From Synergistaceae bacterium (GTDB lineage: Bacteria; Synergistota; Synergistia; Synergistales; Aminobacteriaceae): 32,014 bases of DNA. Each line of letters starts with the position of its first letter. Position 1 is the first letter of the stretch. Below are positions 1 through 9,459 of the stretch, piece by piece. The DNA lies in the NCBI GenBank assembly GCA_031277095.1, contig JAISLU010000109.1, positions 1-32,014 on the forward strand, written 5' to 3'. The notes under the pieces were generated by a model. It did not search any database and had not been told where the DNA came from. It worked only from the letters and a program-made list of their open reading frames with translations. Position numbers and translations under genes: made by a program.

Positions 1-106
1 GCTCCTCCTCGTCGAGTTCCTGGGCCAGGGGTTTCACTTCCTTCTCCGCGAAACTCTCGAAGAGTCCCCTGGCCATCTGCTGTTCCTTGCTCAGTTCAAA
101 ATTCAT
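1..106 (-). CDS. Acyl-CoA dehydrogenase, N-terminal fragment (cut by window edge)
   Basis: Only the first 35 codons are present. They begin MNFELSKEQQMARGLFESFA and continue with a charged EKEVKPLAQELDEEE stretch. This is the helical N-terminus typical of butyryl-CoA-type acyl-CoA dehydrogenases, FAD enzymes that reduce crotonyl-CoA to butyryl-CoA or run in reverse. A GGAGG lies 7 bases before the ATG at 106; a second in-frame ATG directly upstream (109) is too close to it. It is downstream of, and co-directional with, the crotonyl-CoA-producing cluster, so a role in the last step to butyrate is inferred. Catalytic residues lie outside the window, so the exact chain-length class is open. Confidence 0.72.
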   Translation of the reverse strand, partial: MNFELSKEQQMARGLFESFAEKEVKPLAQELDEEE

Positions 107-248
107 CATCCATCCTCCAACTCCGTCCTCCAATAGTGGCCCTCTAAAATAATCCTCCGATATTTTGGTTACGGGCGCCGATATCGATAAAATCGCGAAT
201 AATCATGAGTGAAATCACAAGTAAAATCGCGCAAAAAGCGTGTAAAAA

Positions 249-1274
249 TCACAGGTTAGGAAAGGGAAAAGGAGAGAAATACAGAGTCTCGTCGTTCCAC
301 TGGCTATACAGCTTTCCTTTGTTCACCAGGTGCCGGAGATGAGCCAGGGTTTCTGAGCAGGCAAACCACTTCTGCTGGATGGAAATGTCCGTGAATTTGT
401 CGCCCTTGGACCATTCGATGTCTTTCGCCACGTAAAAGGCGGGAACCGGGCGGCCCGCCTCTCTCACGAGAGATTCCATGAGGGCGAGCCGCGCGGCGTG
501 GTGCTCCAGCAATTCGTCGATTCGGCCGCGGATATCCACAAGAGGCGTTCCATGGGAAGGGTAAAGATGGCGGATCTGCATGGAACGCACTCGTTTCAGG
601 TTATCGCAAAATATTTCCAGGTAATCGTGCTGCAAATCCCAGGTGGTGATGTTCGGCGATATTCGGTTCAGCACGTGATCGCCGCTGAAGAGGCTTCCCG
701 TAGGCTCGTGCCACAGCCCCACCTGCCCGGGAGTGTGCCCCGCCAGGTCCACCACCGAAAGAGTGTAGTCTCCGCAGGCGAGGGTATCCCCCGGCCGCAG
801 CGTCTCGATGGGTACGCTGAAGGAGGGCCTGTTGGAGTACGCCACATGCTCCTCCGGCTTCAACGCGTGTTCCTCCGGAACGCCGCACCAGGTGTTGGTT
901 TGCGTCAGCCACTTCCAGTGGGAGGGCAGTTGAAAGGCTTCGATGTAGACTCGATCCACCTCGCTGGCGTACACCTTGTTGCCGCCGCATTTCAGCCGCG
1001 AGATCAGCCCGCAATGGTCCACGTGCATGTGAGTGAGGAAAATGTCCGTCTCCTCCAGCTTCACGCCCAGCTCTTCCAGCTCTTTGCGCAAAGCCGCGTC
1101 GCACACATCCTGGTTGAGGGCCGTGTCGATCAATAAATTCCGCCCGTTTGGGTTCCCTGTTTTTTCTCGTTTTCCTGCTTTTCCTTTAAATAAATAGTCA
1201 TGAATGCCCCGCAGAGGATGTTTCACAAAAGGAACATCCAATTGAAAAACGCCTGGAAGTATTTCGGCCGCCAT
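249..1274 (-). CDS. Metallo-beta-lactamase-fold hydrolase
   Basis: A 341-residue MBL-fold protein. The metal-binding motif THMHVDH is at residues 81-87, followed by H180 in GHTPGQ, the D199-H200 pair in SGDH, and H241 in PSHGTP, so both metal sites look complete. A C-terminal extension of about 80 residues resembles the helical/winged tail of the glyoxalase II-like subgroup acting on small thioesters or similar substrates; the substrate is unknown. It starts 12 bases after the hbd stop, so it is likely co-transcribed with hbd and thiolase, and a CoA-thioesterase-like or detoxifying role is conceivable (inference). Residues 29-45 (KGKAGKREKTGNPNGRN) look like a low-complexity insertion in the loop before the first core strand. 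The start at 1274 has only a weak ribosome site and may rely on coupling. Confidence 0.82.
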   Translation of the reverse strand: MAAEILPGVFQLDVPFVKHPLRGIHDYLFKGKAGKREKTGNPNGRNLLIDTALNQDVCDAALRKELEELGVKLEETDIFLTHMHVDHCGLISRLKCGGNKVYASEVDRVYIEAFQLPSHWKWLTQTNTWCGVPEEHALKPEEHVAYSNRPSFSVPIETLRPGDTLACGDYTLSVVDLAGHTPGQVGLWHEPTGSLFSGDHVLNRISPNITTWDLQHDYLEIFCDNLKRVRSMQIRHLYPSHGTPLVDIRGRIDELLEHHAARLALMESLVREAGRPVPAFYVAKDIEWSKGDKFTDISIQQKWFACSETLAHLRHLVNKGKLYSQWNDETLYFSPFPFPNL

Positions 1275-1286
1275 TTACCGAATTCA

Positions 1287-2126
1287 CTATTTCCCGTAGT
1301 CGTAGAAGCCCTTGCCGGTTTTCTTGCCCAGCAGGCCCCCCCGCACCATTTTCTTCAGAAGGGGATGAGGGCGATATTTCGTGTCGCCGAACTCGCTGTA
1401 GAGTACCTCCATGATCGCAAGGCAGACGTCCAGACCCACCAGATCTCCCAGGGCCAGGGGCCCCATAGGGTGGTTGGCGCCCAGCTTCATGGCGGTGTCG
1501 ATGTCCTCCACCGACGCCAGGCCGTCGGCGTAGATGCCCACTGCCTCGTTGATCATGGGAATCAAAACGCGATTGACGACAAACCCCGCGCCTTCTTTGA
1601 CTTGAACCGGCGTCTTGCCGATCTTCACCGCGATTTCCGTCACCTTCGCCACGACCTCCGCCGGGGTCTGAAGCGCGGCGATGACCTCCACCAGCTTCAT
1701 CACAGGCGCCGGGTTGAAAAAGTGCATCCCCACCACCGCCCGGTCCAGCCCTGCGGAAATCTCCGTCAAGGACAAAGACGAGGTGTTGGACGCGAAGATC
1801 GTATCCGGCCTGCAGATGCCCTGGAGCTTGGAAAACAGCTCTTTCTTCAGGAGCATTTCCTCGGGAATGGCCTCCAGCACCAGGTCGCAATCGCCCAGGT
1901 CCTTCAGGGAGCCCACCGTCGCCCTGTCGAGAACGGCGCTGGCCTGCTCCTGGGTCAGCTTGCCTTTCTTGACGAGGCCGGACAGGGAGGACTCTATCTT
2001 TTTCTTGCTGCCGCTGATGACCCCTTCACGGGCACTGGTCAAAACGACTTCGTAGCCCTCCGTGGAGGCGAACACCTGCGCAATACCGGCCCCCATGGTC
2101 CCGGAACCGATCACTCCAATTTTCAT
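1287..2126 (-). CDS. hbd: 3-hydroxybutyryl-CoA dehydrogenase
   Basis: A 279-residue protein matching the usual family length of about 280. It interconverts acetoacetyl-CoA and 3-hydroxybutyryl-CoA with NAD(P)H. The Rossmann motif [14 protein letters not shown] is at the N-terminus, the catalytic histidine region [17 protein letters not shown] follows, and the C-terminal dimerisation domain ([16 protein letters not shown]) is complete. The ATG at 2126 is preceded by GGAGG at a normal distance; the longer open frame upstream has no ribosome site and would add an unrelated leader. It lies between the thiolase and the MBL hydrolase. No crotonase gene is visible in the window, so 3-hydroxybutyryl-CoA dehydration must be encoded elsewhere if this branch joins the crotonyl-CoA made by gcdA. 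Confidence 0.94.
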   Translation of the reverse strand: MKIGVIGSGTMGAGIAQVFASTEGYEVVLTSAREGVISGSKKKIESSLSGLVKKGKLTQEQASAVLDRATVGSLKDLGDCDLVLEAIPEEMLLKKELFSKLQGICRPDTIFASNTSSLSLTEISAGLDRAVVGMHFFNPAPVMKLVEVIAALQTPAEVVAKVTEIAVKIGKTPVQVKEGAGFVVNRVLIPMINEAVGIYADGLASVEDIDTAMKLGANHPMGPLALGDLVGLDVCLAIMEVLYSEFGDTKYRPHPLLKKMVRGGLLGKKTGKGFYDYGK

Positions 2127-2175
2127 TCTTTTACCTCCTCGACAACTTGAACAGTTCGTTTTTGCTGTAACGGTA

Positions 2176-3360
2176 TCAGCCGCAGTTTTCCACAAGGGTG
2201 GACACGCCCATGCCCCCGCCGATGCAGAGCGTCGCGATGCCCTTGCCCGCGCCCCGCCTGCGCATTTCGTGCAGAAGGGTGACGAGTATGCGGCAGCCGG
2301 AGGCCCCCACCGGGTGACCCAGGGCGATGGCCCCTCCGTTGACGTTTACCCGGGACGGGTCCCATTTCAACAACTGGCCCACCGCCACGGCCTGGGCCGC
2401 GAAGGCCTCGTTCGCCTCGATCAAGTCGATGGCCCCGATATCGAGCCCCATTTTTTTCAAGAGCTTCTCCGTGGAAAAGGCGGGGGCGATCCCCATCACG
2501 GACGGGTCCACGCCCGCCGTCGATCCGCCGAGCCACTTCGCAATGGGTTTCACGCCCAGCTCCTTCGCCTTTTCGGCGCTCATCACCACCACGGCGGCCG
2601 CGCCGTCGTTGATACCGGAGGCGTTGCCCGCCGTAACGGTGCCGTCCTTCTTGAACGCGGGACGCAGAGCGGCCATGCCCTCGACGGTGACGCCTGCCCG
2701 GGGGTACTCGTCCTTTTCGAAGTTCACCGTGTCTTTTTTCACCTTCACCGGAACGGGAACGATTTCATCTTTAAACTTTCCGGCGTTCTGAGCGGCTTCG
2801 CACTTCTGCTGGCTCGCCGCGGCAAAGGCGTCCTGCATTTCTCGGGTGACGCCGTACTTCGCGGCGACGTTCTCCGCGGTGATGCCCATGTGGTAGTTGT
2901 TGAAGGCATCCCACAGGGCGTCCTTGACCATGAGGTCGATCAGGGTCCCGTCGTTCATGCGGTAGCCGAACCGCGCTTTTTCCAGGGAATAAGGAGCGGC
3001 GGACATGTTCTCCATGCCTCCCGCGACAACCACGTCGGCCTCGCCGAGAGAGACCATGGCGGCCGCCAGGTTGACGCTTTTCAGCCCCGACCCGCAGACG
3101 ATGTTCAGAGTCTGCGCGGGGGTCTCCACGGGAAGCCCCGCTTTGATGGAGGCCTGCCGGGCCACGTTCTGACCTTGGGAGGCCTGCAGCACGCATCCCA
3201 TATAGACCTCGTCCACCTTCTCCGCGGGCACGCCCGCGCGCTTCAGAGCCTCTCTGATGACGACGGCCCCCAGTTCGGCGGCGGAAACGTCCGTCAACGT
3301 TCCTCCCATCTTTCCGATAGCCGTACGACACGCTCCAGCCAACACTATTTCTTTACTCAA
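2176..3360 (-). CDS. Acetyl-CoA acetyltransferase (thiolase)
   Basis: A 394-residue thiolase II, normal family length. It condenses two acetyl-CoA to acetoacetyl-CoA or cleaves acetoacetyl-CoA. The nucleophilic Cys89 sits in [11 protein letters not shown], the histidine motif is [14 protein letters not shown], and the second active-site cysteine is in CIGGGMG near the C-terminus. Translation starts at TTG (MSKEIV), with a GGGTGA-type ribosome site just upstream. It leads a thiolase-hbd-MBL group, and a 140-bp gap separates it from hgdB. That gap is AT-rich and could hold a promoter, but I found no convincing -35/-10 pair there. In context it connects the C4 acyl-CoAs to acetyl-CoA. Confidence 0.95.
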   Translation of the reverse strand: MSKEIVLAGACRTAIGKMGGTLTDVSAAELGAVVIREALKRAGVPAEKVDEVYMGCVLQASQGQNVARQASIKAGLPVETPAQTLNIVCGSGLKSVNLAAAMVSLGEADVVVAGGMENMSAAPYSLEKARFGYRMNDGTLIDLMVKDALWDAFNNYHMGITAENVAAKYGVTREMQDAFAAASQQKCEAAQNAGKFKDEIVPVPVKVKKDTVNFEKDEYPRAGVTVEGMAALRPAFKKDGTVTAGNASGINDGAAAVVVMSAEKAKELGVKPIAKWLGGSTAGVDPSVMGIAPAFSTEKLLKKMGLDIGAIDLIEANEAFAAQAVAVGQLLKWDPSRVNVNGGAIALGHPVGASGCRILVTLLHEMRRRGAGKGIATLCIGGGMGVSTLVENCG

Positions 3361-3500
3361 ATGCCTTCACCCCTGTTCTATTTGTTTGATTCCCGATTCT
3401 GCGACGATCTCAGCACGACAATCGAGAAAATTGACATTATTATGACGTAATATTTCGCATTTTAAAAGCCGATGTTCTTCTATAAAAAACCCATTCTGCT

Positions 3501-4649
3501 CTAGCGTTTGGCGCTTAAAACATCCGCAAAGGCCTGGAGCTGGGTTCTGGCCTGCCCGAAGTCCCGCATCTGCTGGTCGAAGCCGATGGACACGGAGGGA
3601 ATGTCCGCCTTGTCCAGGGCCTGTTTCAGGGAGGGGTACTCCATCTCCTCAGGATCGCAGAACTGCATCATCAGGATGACGACACCCTCCGCGCCGTTTT
3701 CCCGGGCCAGGTTGACGATATACTCCGGGCGCTTGTTCAGCTCCGGGTCGTACAGGAGAACGTCGTAGTCCTGCCCGGCAAACTGCAGGGCCAAAGCCGT
3801 CATGGGGTCGTCCGCCTCCGGCACGTCCAGGCGGAAAGCCCGGGACTGTTGGGCGACGTCGTCGGCCACCACCACCATGTTGTTGTCGGCGAGAATCTGC
3901 AGCAGATTCCTGCTGTCGGCGAGAATGCCCGAGAGAAGTATCCTGGAGCCCTTCCAGTCGGACTTGGGCAAAGTCTCCAACTGGGCGTTGAGCTGGGTCA
4001 AAAGGGCCGTGTGGTCCGCCTTGTCCATGAAGTAGGCGCTTTTCAGAACGGCGCTTCGATGCATGGGAGAGACCGCCTCGGGGTGCTGTCCCGCGAGCTT
4101 GACGAATTTTCTCCGGGCGGCGCGGCTTTCGTTGTAAACCCGGATGGAGTCCTTCAAATCGCCGTCGGTGATGGCCTTTCCGGCGATGGCCTCCAAGCTC
4201 TTTTTCACGTTGGCGTACTGACTTTTCGTGTACTCCACGCCGTAGGGGGCCCGCCTGTTCTGGGGGTGCGCCAGAAAAATGAAAGGAAGCTGGGGGATCG
4301 CCGCGCGGAAGTTCTGAGTGAGAGGCCGCAGAGTGTCGCACATCGACGGCAGGATCACCCCGGAAAGTTTGTTCAGTTTCCCGTTCAGCGCCAGCTCCAG
4401 CCCCATCTGGGCAATGGTGCAGTAGAAGGGGGCGAAGTACTCTTTGGCTGCGTTGATGGTGCCCTCCGCGCCCCAGATGCCGAAGGGCACCATATCGGCG
4501 GCCTTCACCAGCTCCTCGGGGACGTAGTAGGGGAAACAGCCGATGGCCTTTTTTCCGCCGGCCACGTATTTTTCAAGTTGAGCCTTGGGATTGGCGGCAA
4601 TGACGTCGAATTGGCTCAGCAACTCTCCGATCGCTCCAATGGCGCTCAT
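3501..4649 (-). CDS. hgdB: (R)-2-hydroxyglutaryl-CoA dehydratase, beta subunit
   Basis: A 382-residue protein of the HgdB/HgdA-like FeS dehydratase family, close to the usual 370-380 residues. With HgdA it forms the [4Fe-4S] enzyme that dehydrates 2-hydroxyglutaryl-CoA to glutaconyl-CoA through a ketyl radical. Visible hallmarks are KKAIGCFPYYVPEELVKAA near residue 33, the LPSMCDTLRPLTQNF segment near 100 and the late ILMMQFCDPEEMEYP segment, which supply conserved cysteines. It begins 2 bases after the hgdA stop, which indicates translational coupling, and follows hgdC-hgdA as in known glutamate fermenters. Assignment as beta rather than alpha rests on length and order. Confidence 0.93.
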   Translation of the reverse strand: MSAIGAIGELLSQFDVIAANPKAQLEKYVAGGKKAIGCFPYYVPEELVKAADMVPFGIWGAEGTINAAKEYFAPFYCTIAQMGLELALNGKLNKLSGVILPSMCDTLRPLTQNFRAAIPQLPFIFLAHPQNRRAPYGVEYTKSQYANVKKSLEAIAGKAITDGDLKDSIRVYNESRAARRKFVKLAGQHPEAVSPMHRSAVLKSAYFMDKADHTALLTQLNAQLETLPKSDWKGSRILLSGILADSRNLLQILADNNMVVVADDVAQQSRAFRLDVPEADDPMTALALQFAGQDYDVLLYDPELNKRPEYIVNLARENGAEGVVILMMQFCDPEEMEYPSLKQALDKADIPSVSIGFDQQMRDFGQARTQLQAFADVLSAKR

Positions 4650-4651
4650 TA

Positions 4652-5881
4652 TTATTTCCCCCCCCTATTCGCTTCCAATTTATTCGCTTCCATCAACTCG
4701 AAGAGACCCTCTACGCGGGTTGCGTACTGGGCCTCGGAGAAATTCCGGGGATCCGCCTGGTCTCCGTCGAACCCCACCACCGGCACCCCCAGGTCCTTGC
4801 GAAAGCGCCGCTCCATCTCGGGCATGTAGCCGCTCCAAGGTTTGCAGCTCCGGTTGTAGTGAACCAGAACGCCGTCCACGTTGTTTTCCCGGCAGATACC
4901 CTCGCGCCAGTCCACGCCGGTTTCGATGCAGACCGAGTTGGGCGCCTTGCAGTAGGCGCGCATCATCTCGTCCAGGTTGTTGTACACGAAACCGAAAGCC
5001 GGGGCGTAGACCACGGCCGTGGTGTTGATGCCCTTCGCCTTCAGCGGCTTGAAGAGGGCGCGCAGCTCCGGCCAGCAGGGGATTCCCTCGAACATGATCC
5101 GGTATTTTTCCTCGTAGGGCAGAGTGGAGGTCCCGTTCTTCACCGCCTGTTCGTACTCCTGGGCCAGCAGCTCGAAGGCGGCGGCGGTCTCCGGCTTGCT
5201 CCGCGCCGTGACCACGTCGGCCATGTGGTTGAACAGGTCGAATCCGCTCAGGGGCGAGGGAGAGTATTGACAGTAAGAACAGGCTTTCAGCCACGCTTTC
5301 GCGGTGCGGTTGGAGTTCTGGCAAACCTCCTCGAAGCGCTTTTCATCCCATTTGCGGCCGCTGATCTTCTCCAGTTGTCTGATGGCGTCCTGAAACTGCC
5401 CCTTGAGGTAGGCCACCGTTTCCTCGCTCACCTCGGTGGTGTTGTTGTAGGGGACGTCGATCATGATCAAGGGAACGCCCCGCATACGCGCGATATTTTC
5501 GTACCACTTGGTCATGCAGTTGCAGATGTTGTTGCAGCACAGCAAGAAATCCGGCTGCGGCATCGGCTTTTCTTCGCACTCCGCCCCTGCCGCGTAGGCC
5601 AGGCTGATTCGGGCGTAGCCGCAGATGTCGTTGGCGAACCCCAGCGACTCCGCGTACTCGCACATCCTCTGGCCGCCGTGCTTGGCGGAAATGGCCGCCG
5701 CCTGATTTTCGGGATAGCAGACGGCCAGCCCCAAGGCCTCCGCTATTTCCGCCGGGAACTTGGAGGAGGACCAGCCCACGGGCTCGCCCCGGTTTTTGGC
5801 GTCCCACGCGCTCTGGTAGACCCGGTCCACGATTTCTCTCAGAAGTACTTTTGCTTCTTTTTTCTCTGGATTTTCGCTCAT
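4652..5881 (-). CDS. hgdA: (R)-2-hydroxyglutaryl-CoA dehydratase, alpha subunit
   Basis: A 409-residue alpha subunit, shorter than the roughly 440-480 residues of characterised enzymes. Cysteine-rich hallmarks are CCNNICNCMTKWYEN near residue 125, ACSYCQYSPSPLSG near 205 and NRSCKPWSGYMPEMERR near 355, which are expected FeS and substrate-site elements. It partners HgdB and needs one-electron activation by HgdC. The ATG at 5881 has GGAGG upstream. The 3' end carries a nearly perfect 15-bp tandem repeat (4666-4693) encoding the tail EANKLEAN, which probably arose by local duplication. An 87-bp spacer with repeated ATGCT-like words separates it from hgdC, an unusually long gap for this operon. 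Confidence 0.93.
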   Translation of the reverse strand: MSENPEKKEAKVLLREIVDRVYQSAWDAKNRGEPVGWSSSKFPAEIAEALGLAVCYPENQAAAISAKHGGQRMCEYAESLGFANDICGYARISLAYAAGAECEEKPMPQPDFLLCCNNICNCMTKWYENIARMRGVPLIMIDVPYNNTTEVSEETVAYLKGQFQDAIRQLEKISGRKWDEKRFEEVCQNSNRTAKAWLKACSYCQYSPSPLSGFDLFNHMADVVTARSKPETAAAFELLAQEYEQAVKNGTSTLPYEEKYRIMFEGIPCWPELRALFKPLKAKGINTTAVVYAPAFGFVYNNLDEMMRAYCKAPNSVCIETGVDWREGICRENNVDGVLVHYNRSCKPWSGYMPEMERRFRKDLGVPVVGFDGDQADPRNFSEAQYATRVEGLFELMEANKLEANRGGK

Positions 5882-5968
5882 TTCGTTCCCCTCCTAGGCA
5901 AAACGCACGCCATGCTCATATCGCTCCAAGCTATGTTCATGCTTTATGCTTACATGCCGCGCTTCATA

Positions 5969-6778
5969 TCATGCTTCCAGGCTCCCCAATTTCCTGAACG
6001 CCAACAACGCCGCTCCCAACGCGCCCGCGTACTGAGACAAGGGCGACGTCACGATGTCGGTCTTCAATTCGTTTTCCAGGGCGAGCAGCACGCCGGAGTT
6101 TTGCGCCACGCCGCCCGTCATCACCACGTCTTTCACGACGCCCACCCGCCTTGCCAGGCCGGCAACCCGCCCGGCCACCGAGCGGTGAATGCCGTTGATG
6201 ATGTCGCACCTGTTTTTGTTCCGGGCCAGTTGAGAGATGACCTCCGACTCCGCGAACACCGTGCAGGTGCTGCTGATGTCCACCCGCTCGGTACTCTGGG
6301 CGGACATCTGCGCCAGGTCCTCCAGCTTCACCTCAAGAACCCGGGCCATGACCTCCAGAAAGCGCCCCGTGCCGGCGGCGCATTTCTCGTTCATCACAAA
6401 GGTGTCGAGGACGCCTCCCTTTCCGATACGCAAAACCTTGACGTCCTGTCCCCCGATGTCGATGACGGTGCGGACGCCGGGGAACAGAAAATGCGCGCCC
6501 CAAGCGTGACAGGACAGTTCGCTCATTTCGAAGTTCGCCACCTCGACGGAGTTGCGGCCGTAACCCGTAGCGAGGATATAGGCCATATCCTCTTTCCGGT
6601 AGCCGCAGTCGGCCAAAGCCTGGTCGACGACGCGCGCAGGCCCGCTGGTTCCGGCCCCGAAGGGAATCAGCGCCTTGCTGACAATCTCCCTGCCGGAAGT
6701 GTCGGAAGTTTCTTTCAGGATGACGCATTTCGACGCCGTGGATCCGATGTCGATGCCCATCGTGTGCCGCGCGCTCAT
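5969..6778 (-). CDS. hgdC: 2-hydroxyglutaryl-CoA dehydratase activator (ATPase)
   Basis: A 269-residue ASKHA-fold ATPase that carries one [4Fe-4S] cluster between the two monomers of a homodimer and uses ATP hydrolysis to inject a low-potential electron into HgdAB. The phosphate-binding loop GIDIGSTASK is at residues 8-17. Cys133 in NEKCAAGTG and Cys172 in STCTVFAESEV are the bridging cluster ligands; their spacing of 39 equals that of the characterised Acidaminococcus protein as I remember it (C127, C166). GGVAQN is the second ATP motif. It starts 16 bases after gcdA with a GGAG site; ATG at 6760 is a possible alternative start. A ferredoxin or flavodoxin must feed it, and the ferredoxin at 20103-20285 is one candidate. 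Confidence 0.96.
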   Translation of the reverse strand: MSARHTMGIDIGSTASKCVILKETSDTSGREIVSKALIPFGAGTSGPARVVDQALADCGYRKEDMAYILATGYGRNSVEVANFEMSELSCHAWGAHFLFPGVRTVIDIGGQDVKVLRIGKGGVLDTFVMNEKCAAGTGRFLEVMARVLEVKLEDLAQMSAQSTERVDISSTCTVFAESEVISQLARNKNRCDIINGIHRSVAGRVAGLARRVGVVKDVVMTGGVAQNSGVLLALENELKTDIVTSPLSQYAGALGAALLAFRKLGSLEA

Positions 6779-6794
6779 GACGAACTCCGGCTTG

Positions 6795-8552
6795 TCACGG
6801 TTTTTTCCAGGTGTCGTACTCCCGGAGGGACCGGGGCAGCAGCATTTGATGGAACGGACATATGGATTTCGGGTTTTGGTACACGGCGCAGGCGAAGGCC
6901 TTGATGTAGGAGCGCAGGCCCGGAAATTCCACCACCTCGTCCACCATCCCCATCTTGGCGCAGAAGGCGGGCCTCGCTTTTTCCGTGTACTCCTGGATCA
7001 ATTGGTTCATCTTGTCGATGATGGGCTGCAGGTCCTTGCCCGCTTTTTTATCCTTCGCCAGGCGGCGGGAATACATGGCCGCGGCCGCGGTCTCGCCGTT
7101 CATGACGTTGATCTCCGTCGCGGCCGTTCCCAGAGAGAAGGCGTTGTTGTTGTTGCCCTGAGGCCCTCCCAGGACGTAGTGGGCCGCCGCGGTCCCCTTT
7201 CGCAGGGTGATCTCGATCTGAGGCACACCGGAGGTTTCGATGGAGTAGATCAAAGACTGCCCCAGCCCCAGCAGCTCCGCCCGCTCCGCCTCGTCCCCAA
7301 CGTCGATGCCCGTGGTGTCCTGAATCCAGACGATGGGTATGCGGTCTCTGCCGCACAGGGTGACGAATTCGTTCATCTTCACCAGGCCCTGGCGGTACAG
7401 TTTGCCTCCGATGCCGGTGGCGTTGAGCCTGTACTCGGGATAGTTGACCAGGAGCCCCTGGGCGTTGGCCACGACCCCCAGCAGAAGGCCGTCCGCCTTC
7501 ACCAGGCCCGTCACCATTTCCGGGCCGTACCCCCGCTTGTACTCCAGGATCTCGCTGCCGTCGAAGAGGCGGCCCAAGACCTCGTAGATGTTGTAACCCC
7601 GCTTGGGGTTCAGAGGCACGATACTGTAAAGGTCGTTGGCGTCGTAAAGAGGCTCCCTGGGCCGGTCCACCCGGAAAAACTCCAGATCGTAAGCGGGTAT
7701 CTGGTACATGTACTTTTTGATGGCCTCCAGCACCCCCAGCTCCTCCGTGTAGACCTCTCGGAAAAACCCCGTCTCGTTGAAGTGGATGGCCACGGTGCCG
7801 GGGGGGTCCGCCTTGAAGTTTGCCTCCAGCTCGATCAACTGGTGAGCGCCCTCCAGGTCCACATAGCCTTTGGGGTTCATTCCGCCGAGAATGCCGGCGC
7901 CGCCTACGGCCATGTTCGCTTTGTCGTGGGCCAGCAAAATGGTGGGGCTGATGCTGTGATAGCCGCCGCCTGCCGGGTTTGTGCCGTAAATGCCCACAAT
8001 GACGGGGATGCCCAACTGCTCCAGCTCCGCGTTGCGGTAGAAGGGCGTGCCGCCTCCCCGGCGATTGGGATAGACTTTTTCCTGTTCACTCAACTTGACG
8101 CCGCTGCAGTTGAGGACGTAAACCATTGGGATGCGCAGCATCTTCGCCGTGTCGGATGCGCGGATGAGGTTCTCCGCCTGTCCGGGCACCCACGCGCCCG
8201 CCAATTTCTTGTTGTCCGACGCCACGACCACCGCCCATCTTCCGCTGATCCGCGCCAGCCCCTTGAGAATGGCGGTGGAGCCCTCCGGGTTGTCGTCGGG
8301 GTTGAACAGGCTGTTGAGGGGGCACCAGGTTCCTTCGTCGATCAGAGCCTTTACCCTCTGCATTGCCGTCATCTGCCCAGACTCGTTCAGCGATTCGTCG
8401 GAGCGCCCTTCGGCCTGCATTTTGGCCGCCATCTCGCGAATTTCCTCTTCCACTTTTTTCAAAGCGGCCTCGTTCTCCGTGTTTACCGAAGCCAAAGGCC
8501 TGCCGACCGTCGGCATATTTTGAAAATAGATCGGCATGGAGTACTCTGACAT
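6795..8552 (-). CDS. gcdA: Glutaconyl-CoA decarboxylase, carboxyltransferase (alpha) subunit
   Basis: A 585-residue carboxyltransferase, essentially the family length of 587. It moves the glutaconyl-CoA carboxyl group to biotin, giving crotonyl-CoA; in the full complex this drives a sodium pump. The N-terminus MSEYSMPIYFQNMPTVGRPL matches the characterised family. Both crotonase-fold halves are present, including YPNRRGGGTPF, GIYGTNPAGGGYHSISPT, and WIQDTTGIDVG followed by RKGTAAAHYVLGGPQGN. The biotin carrier (gcdC), membrane subunit (gcdB) and small subunit (gcdD) are not in the window. Its position between gctB and hgdC, rather than next to pump subunits, implies that those are encoded elsewhere. 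Confidence 0.97.
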   Translation of the reverse strand: MSEYSMPIYFQNMPTVGRPLASVNTENEAALKKVEEEIREMAAKMQAEGRSDESLNESGQMTAMQRVKALIDEGTWCPLNSLFNPDDNPEGSTAILKGLARISGRWAVVVASDNKKLAGAWVPGQAENLIRASDTAKMLRIPMVYVLNCSGVKLSEQEKVYPNRRGGGTPFYRNAELEQLGIPVIVGIYGTNPAGGGYHSISPTILLAHDKANMAVGGAGILGGMNPKGYVDLEGAHQLIELEANFKADPPGTVAIHFNETGFFREVYTEELGVLEAIKKYMYQIPAYDLEFFRVDRPREPLYDANDLYSIVPLNPKRGYNIYEVLGRLFDGSEILEYKRGYGPEMVTGLVKADGLLLGVVANAQGLLVNYPEYRLNATGIGGKLYRQGLVKMNEFVTLCGRDRIPIVWIQDTTGIDVGDEAERAELLGLGQSLIYSIETSGVPQIEITLRKGTAAAHYVLGGPQGNNNNAFSLGTAATEINVMNGETAAAAMYSRRLAKDKKAGKDLQPIIDKMNQLIQEYTEKARPAFCAKMGMVDEVVEFPGLRSYIKAFACAVYQNPKSICPFHQMLLPRSLREYDTWKKP

Positions 8553-8643
8553 TGTTCAGCCACCTTCCTCGATATAAATCCTCATAAATCCTCAATTTAA
8601 ATCTTTTATATAAACTCGGTCACAAACTCGATAGTGTTACAGG

Positions 8644-9432
8644 TCAGGGTATTTTTATGAACGCCTGGCCCGGGTCGATTTCCTCTCGAATCATGCGGAT
8701 GACCTCCGGCTCCGGAGGCGCGATTTTTTCGGCGCGGGAGACGTCGATTTCGAAGCCGGTGTTTTCGACGATATCCTGAACGGAGGAGGTTTCGTAATAC
8801 CCCGCCAGGTACATGCGTTTCGTTTTTTCGTCGAACTTCAGGATGCCTCGGTCGGTGACCACCATCATGGGGCCGCGGTCGCCGGGAAGCCCGACTTTTT
8901 CCCGCCCGCCGGGCCCGTCGATCCAGCCGGGGCTGGTGACGTAATGGACTTTGTCGATAAAGCGCCGGGCCTCGTGCTGCATCATGATGATGGTGTTGAC
9001 GAAGGTGCAGATCCCGTTCGCTCCCCCGCTTCCCGTAAACCGGGACTTGGGATGGTGGTAGTCGCCGATGCTGGTGGAGTTCACGTTGCCGTAGGGGTCG
9101 ATCTGAGCGCCTCCGATGAAGGCGATCATCCGGTCGCCGCCGTGCTGCCACTCGTTGGCCTGGAAGCCCACGTACCGGGCGTTGGGCCACTGCACCGCGC
9201 AGTGCGCCATGAAACGGCAATCGCCGACGCTTGTGGGAACTTCGATGGGATCGCAGTCCATCAGGCCGCTCTCTACAATCAAAATGCAGTCCGGGGCGAA
9301 GCACTTTTTGGCAAGCGTCGCGCCGATAAGGGGCAACCCGGTCCCCACAATGGCGATTTGCCCGTTTTTAACCGACCTCGCGATGGAGACGGCCTGCATT
9401 TCACGGTTGGTGTAGTTGGTATAATCCGCCAT
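8644..9432 (-). CDS. gctB: Glutaconate CoA-transferase, subunit B
   Basis: A 262-residue class I CoA-transferase beta subunit (family about 266). It transfers CoA from acetyl-CoA or glutaconyl-CoA to 2-hydroxyglutarate or glutaconate. The catalytic glutamate is Glu54 in LIVESGLMD, the same position as in the Acidaminococcus enzyme. The NSTSIGDYHHPKSRFTGSGGA segment forms part of the active site. It starts 27 bases after gctA and a 91-bp spacer separates it from gcdA. With gctA it initiates the pathway by making (R)-2-hydroxyglutaryl-CoA. The 2-hydroxyglutarate dehydrogenase that makes the substrate from 2-oxoglutarate is not in this window. Confidence 0.95.
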   Translation of the reverse strand: MADYTNYTNREMQAVSIARSVKNGQIAIVGTGLPLIGATLAKKCFAPDCILIVESGLMDCDPIEVPTSVGDCRFMAHCAVQWPNARYVGFQANEWQHGGDRMIAFIGGAQIDPYGNVNSTSIGDYHHPKSRFTGSGGANGICTFVNTIIMMQHEARRFIDKVHYVTSPGWIDGPGGREKVGLPGDRGPMMVVTDRGILKFDEKTKRMYLAGYYETSSVQDIVENTGFEIDVSRAEKIAPPEPEVIRMIREEIDPGQAFIKIP

Positions 9433-9459
9433 AATCCTTCCCCTCCCTTTTTCCCTTTT

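Noticed and set aside
3431..3460. Promoter TTGACA...TAATAT in the hgdB-thiolase gap
   Set aside because: The two boxes are on the plus strand, 11 bases apart, and point away from the minus-strand genes.
4859..6904. 681-codon plus-strand open frame opposite hgdA and hgdC
   Set aside because: It is antisense to two genes with complete family motifs and has an Arg/Gly/Val/His-rich composition typical of a mirror frame in GC-rich DNA.
6675..8549. 624-codon plus-strand open frame opposite gcdA
   Set aside because: Mirror frame of a strongly recognised carboxyltransferase; no ribosome site and no family features.
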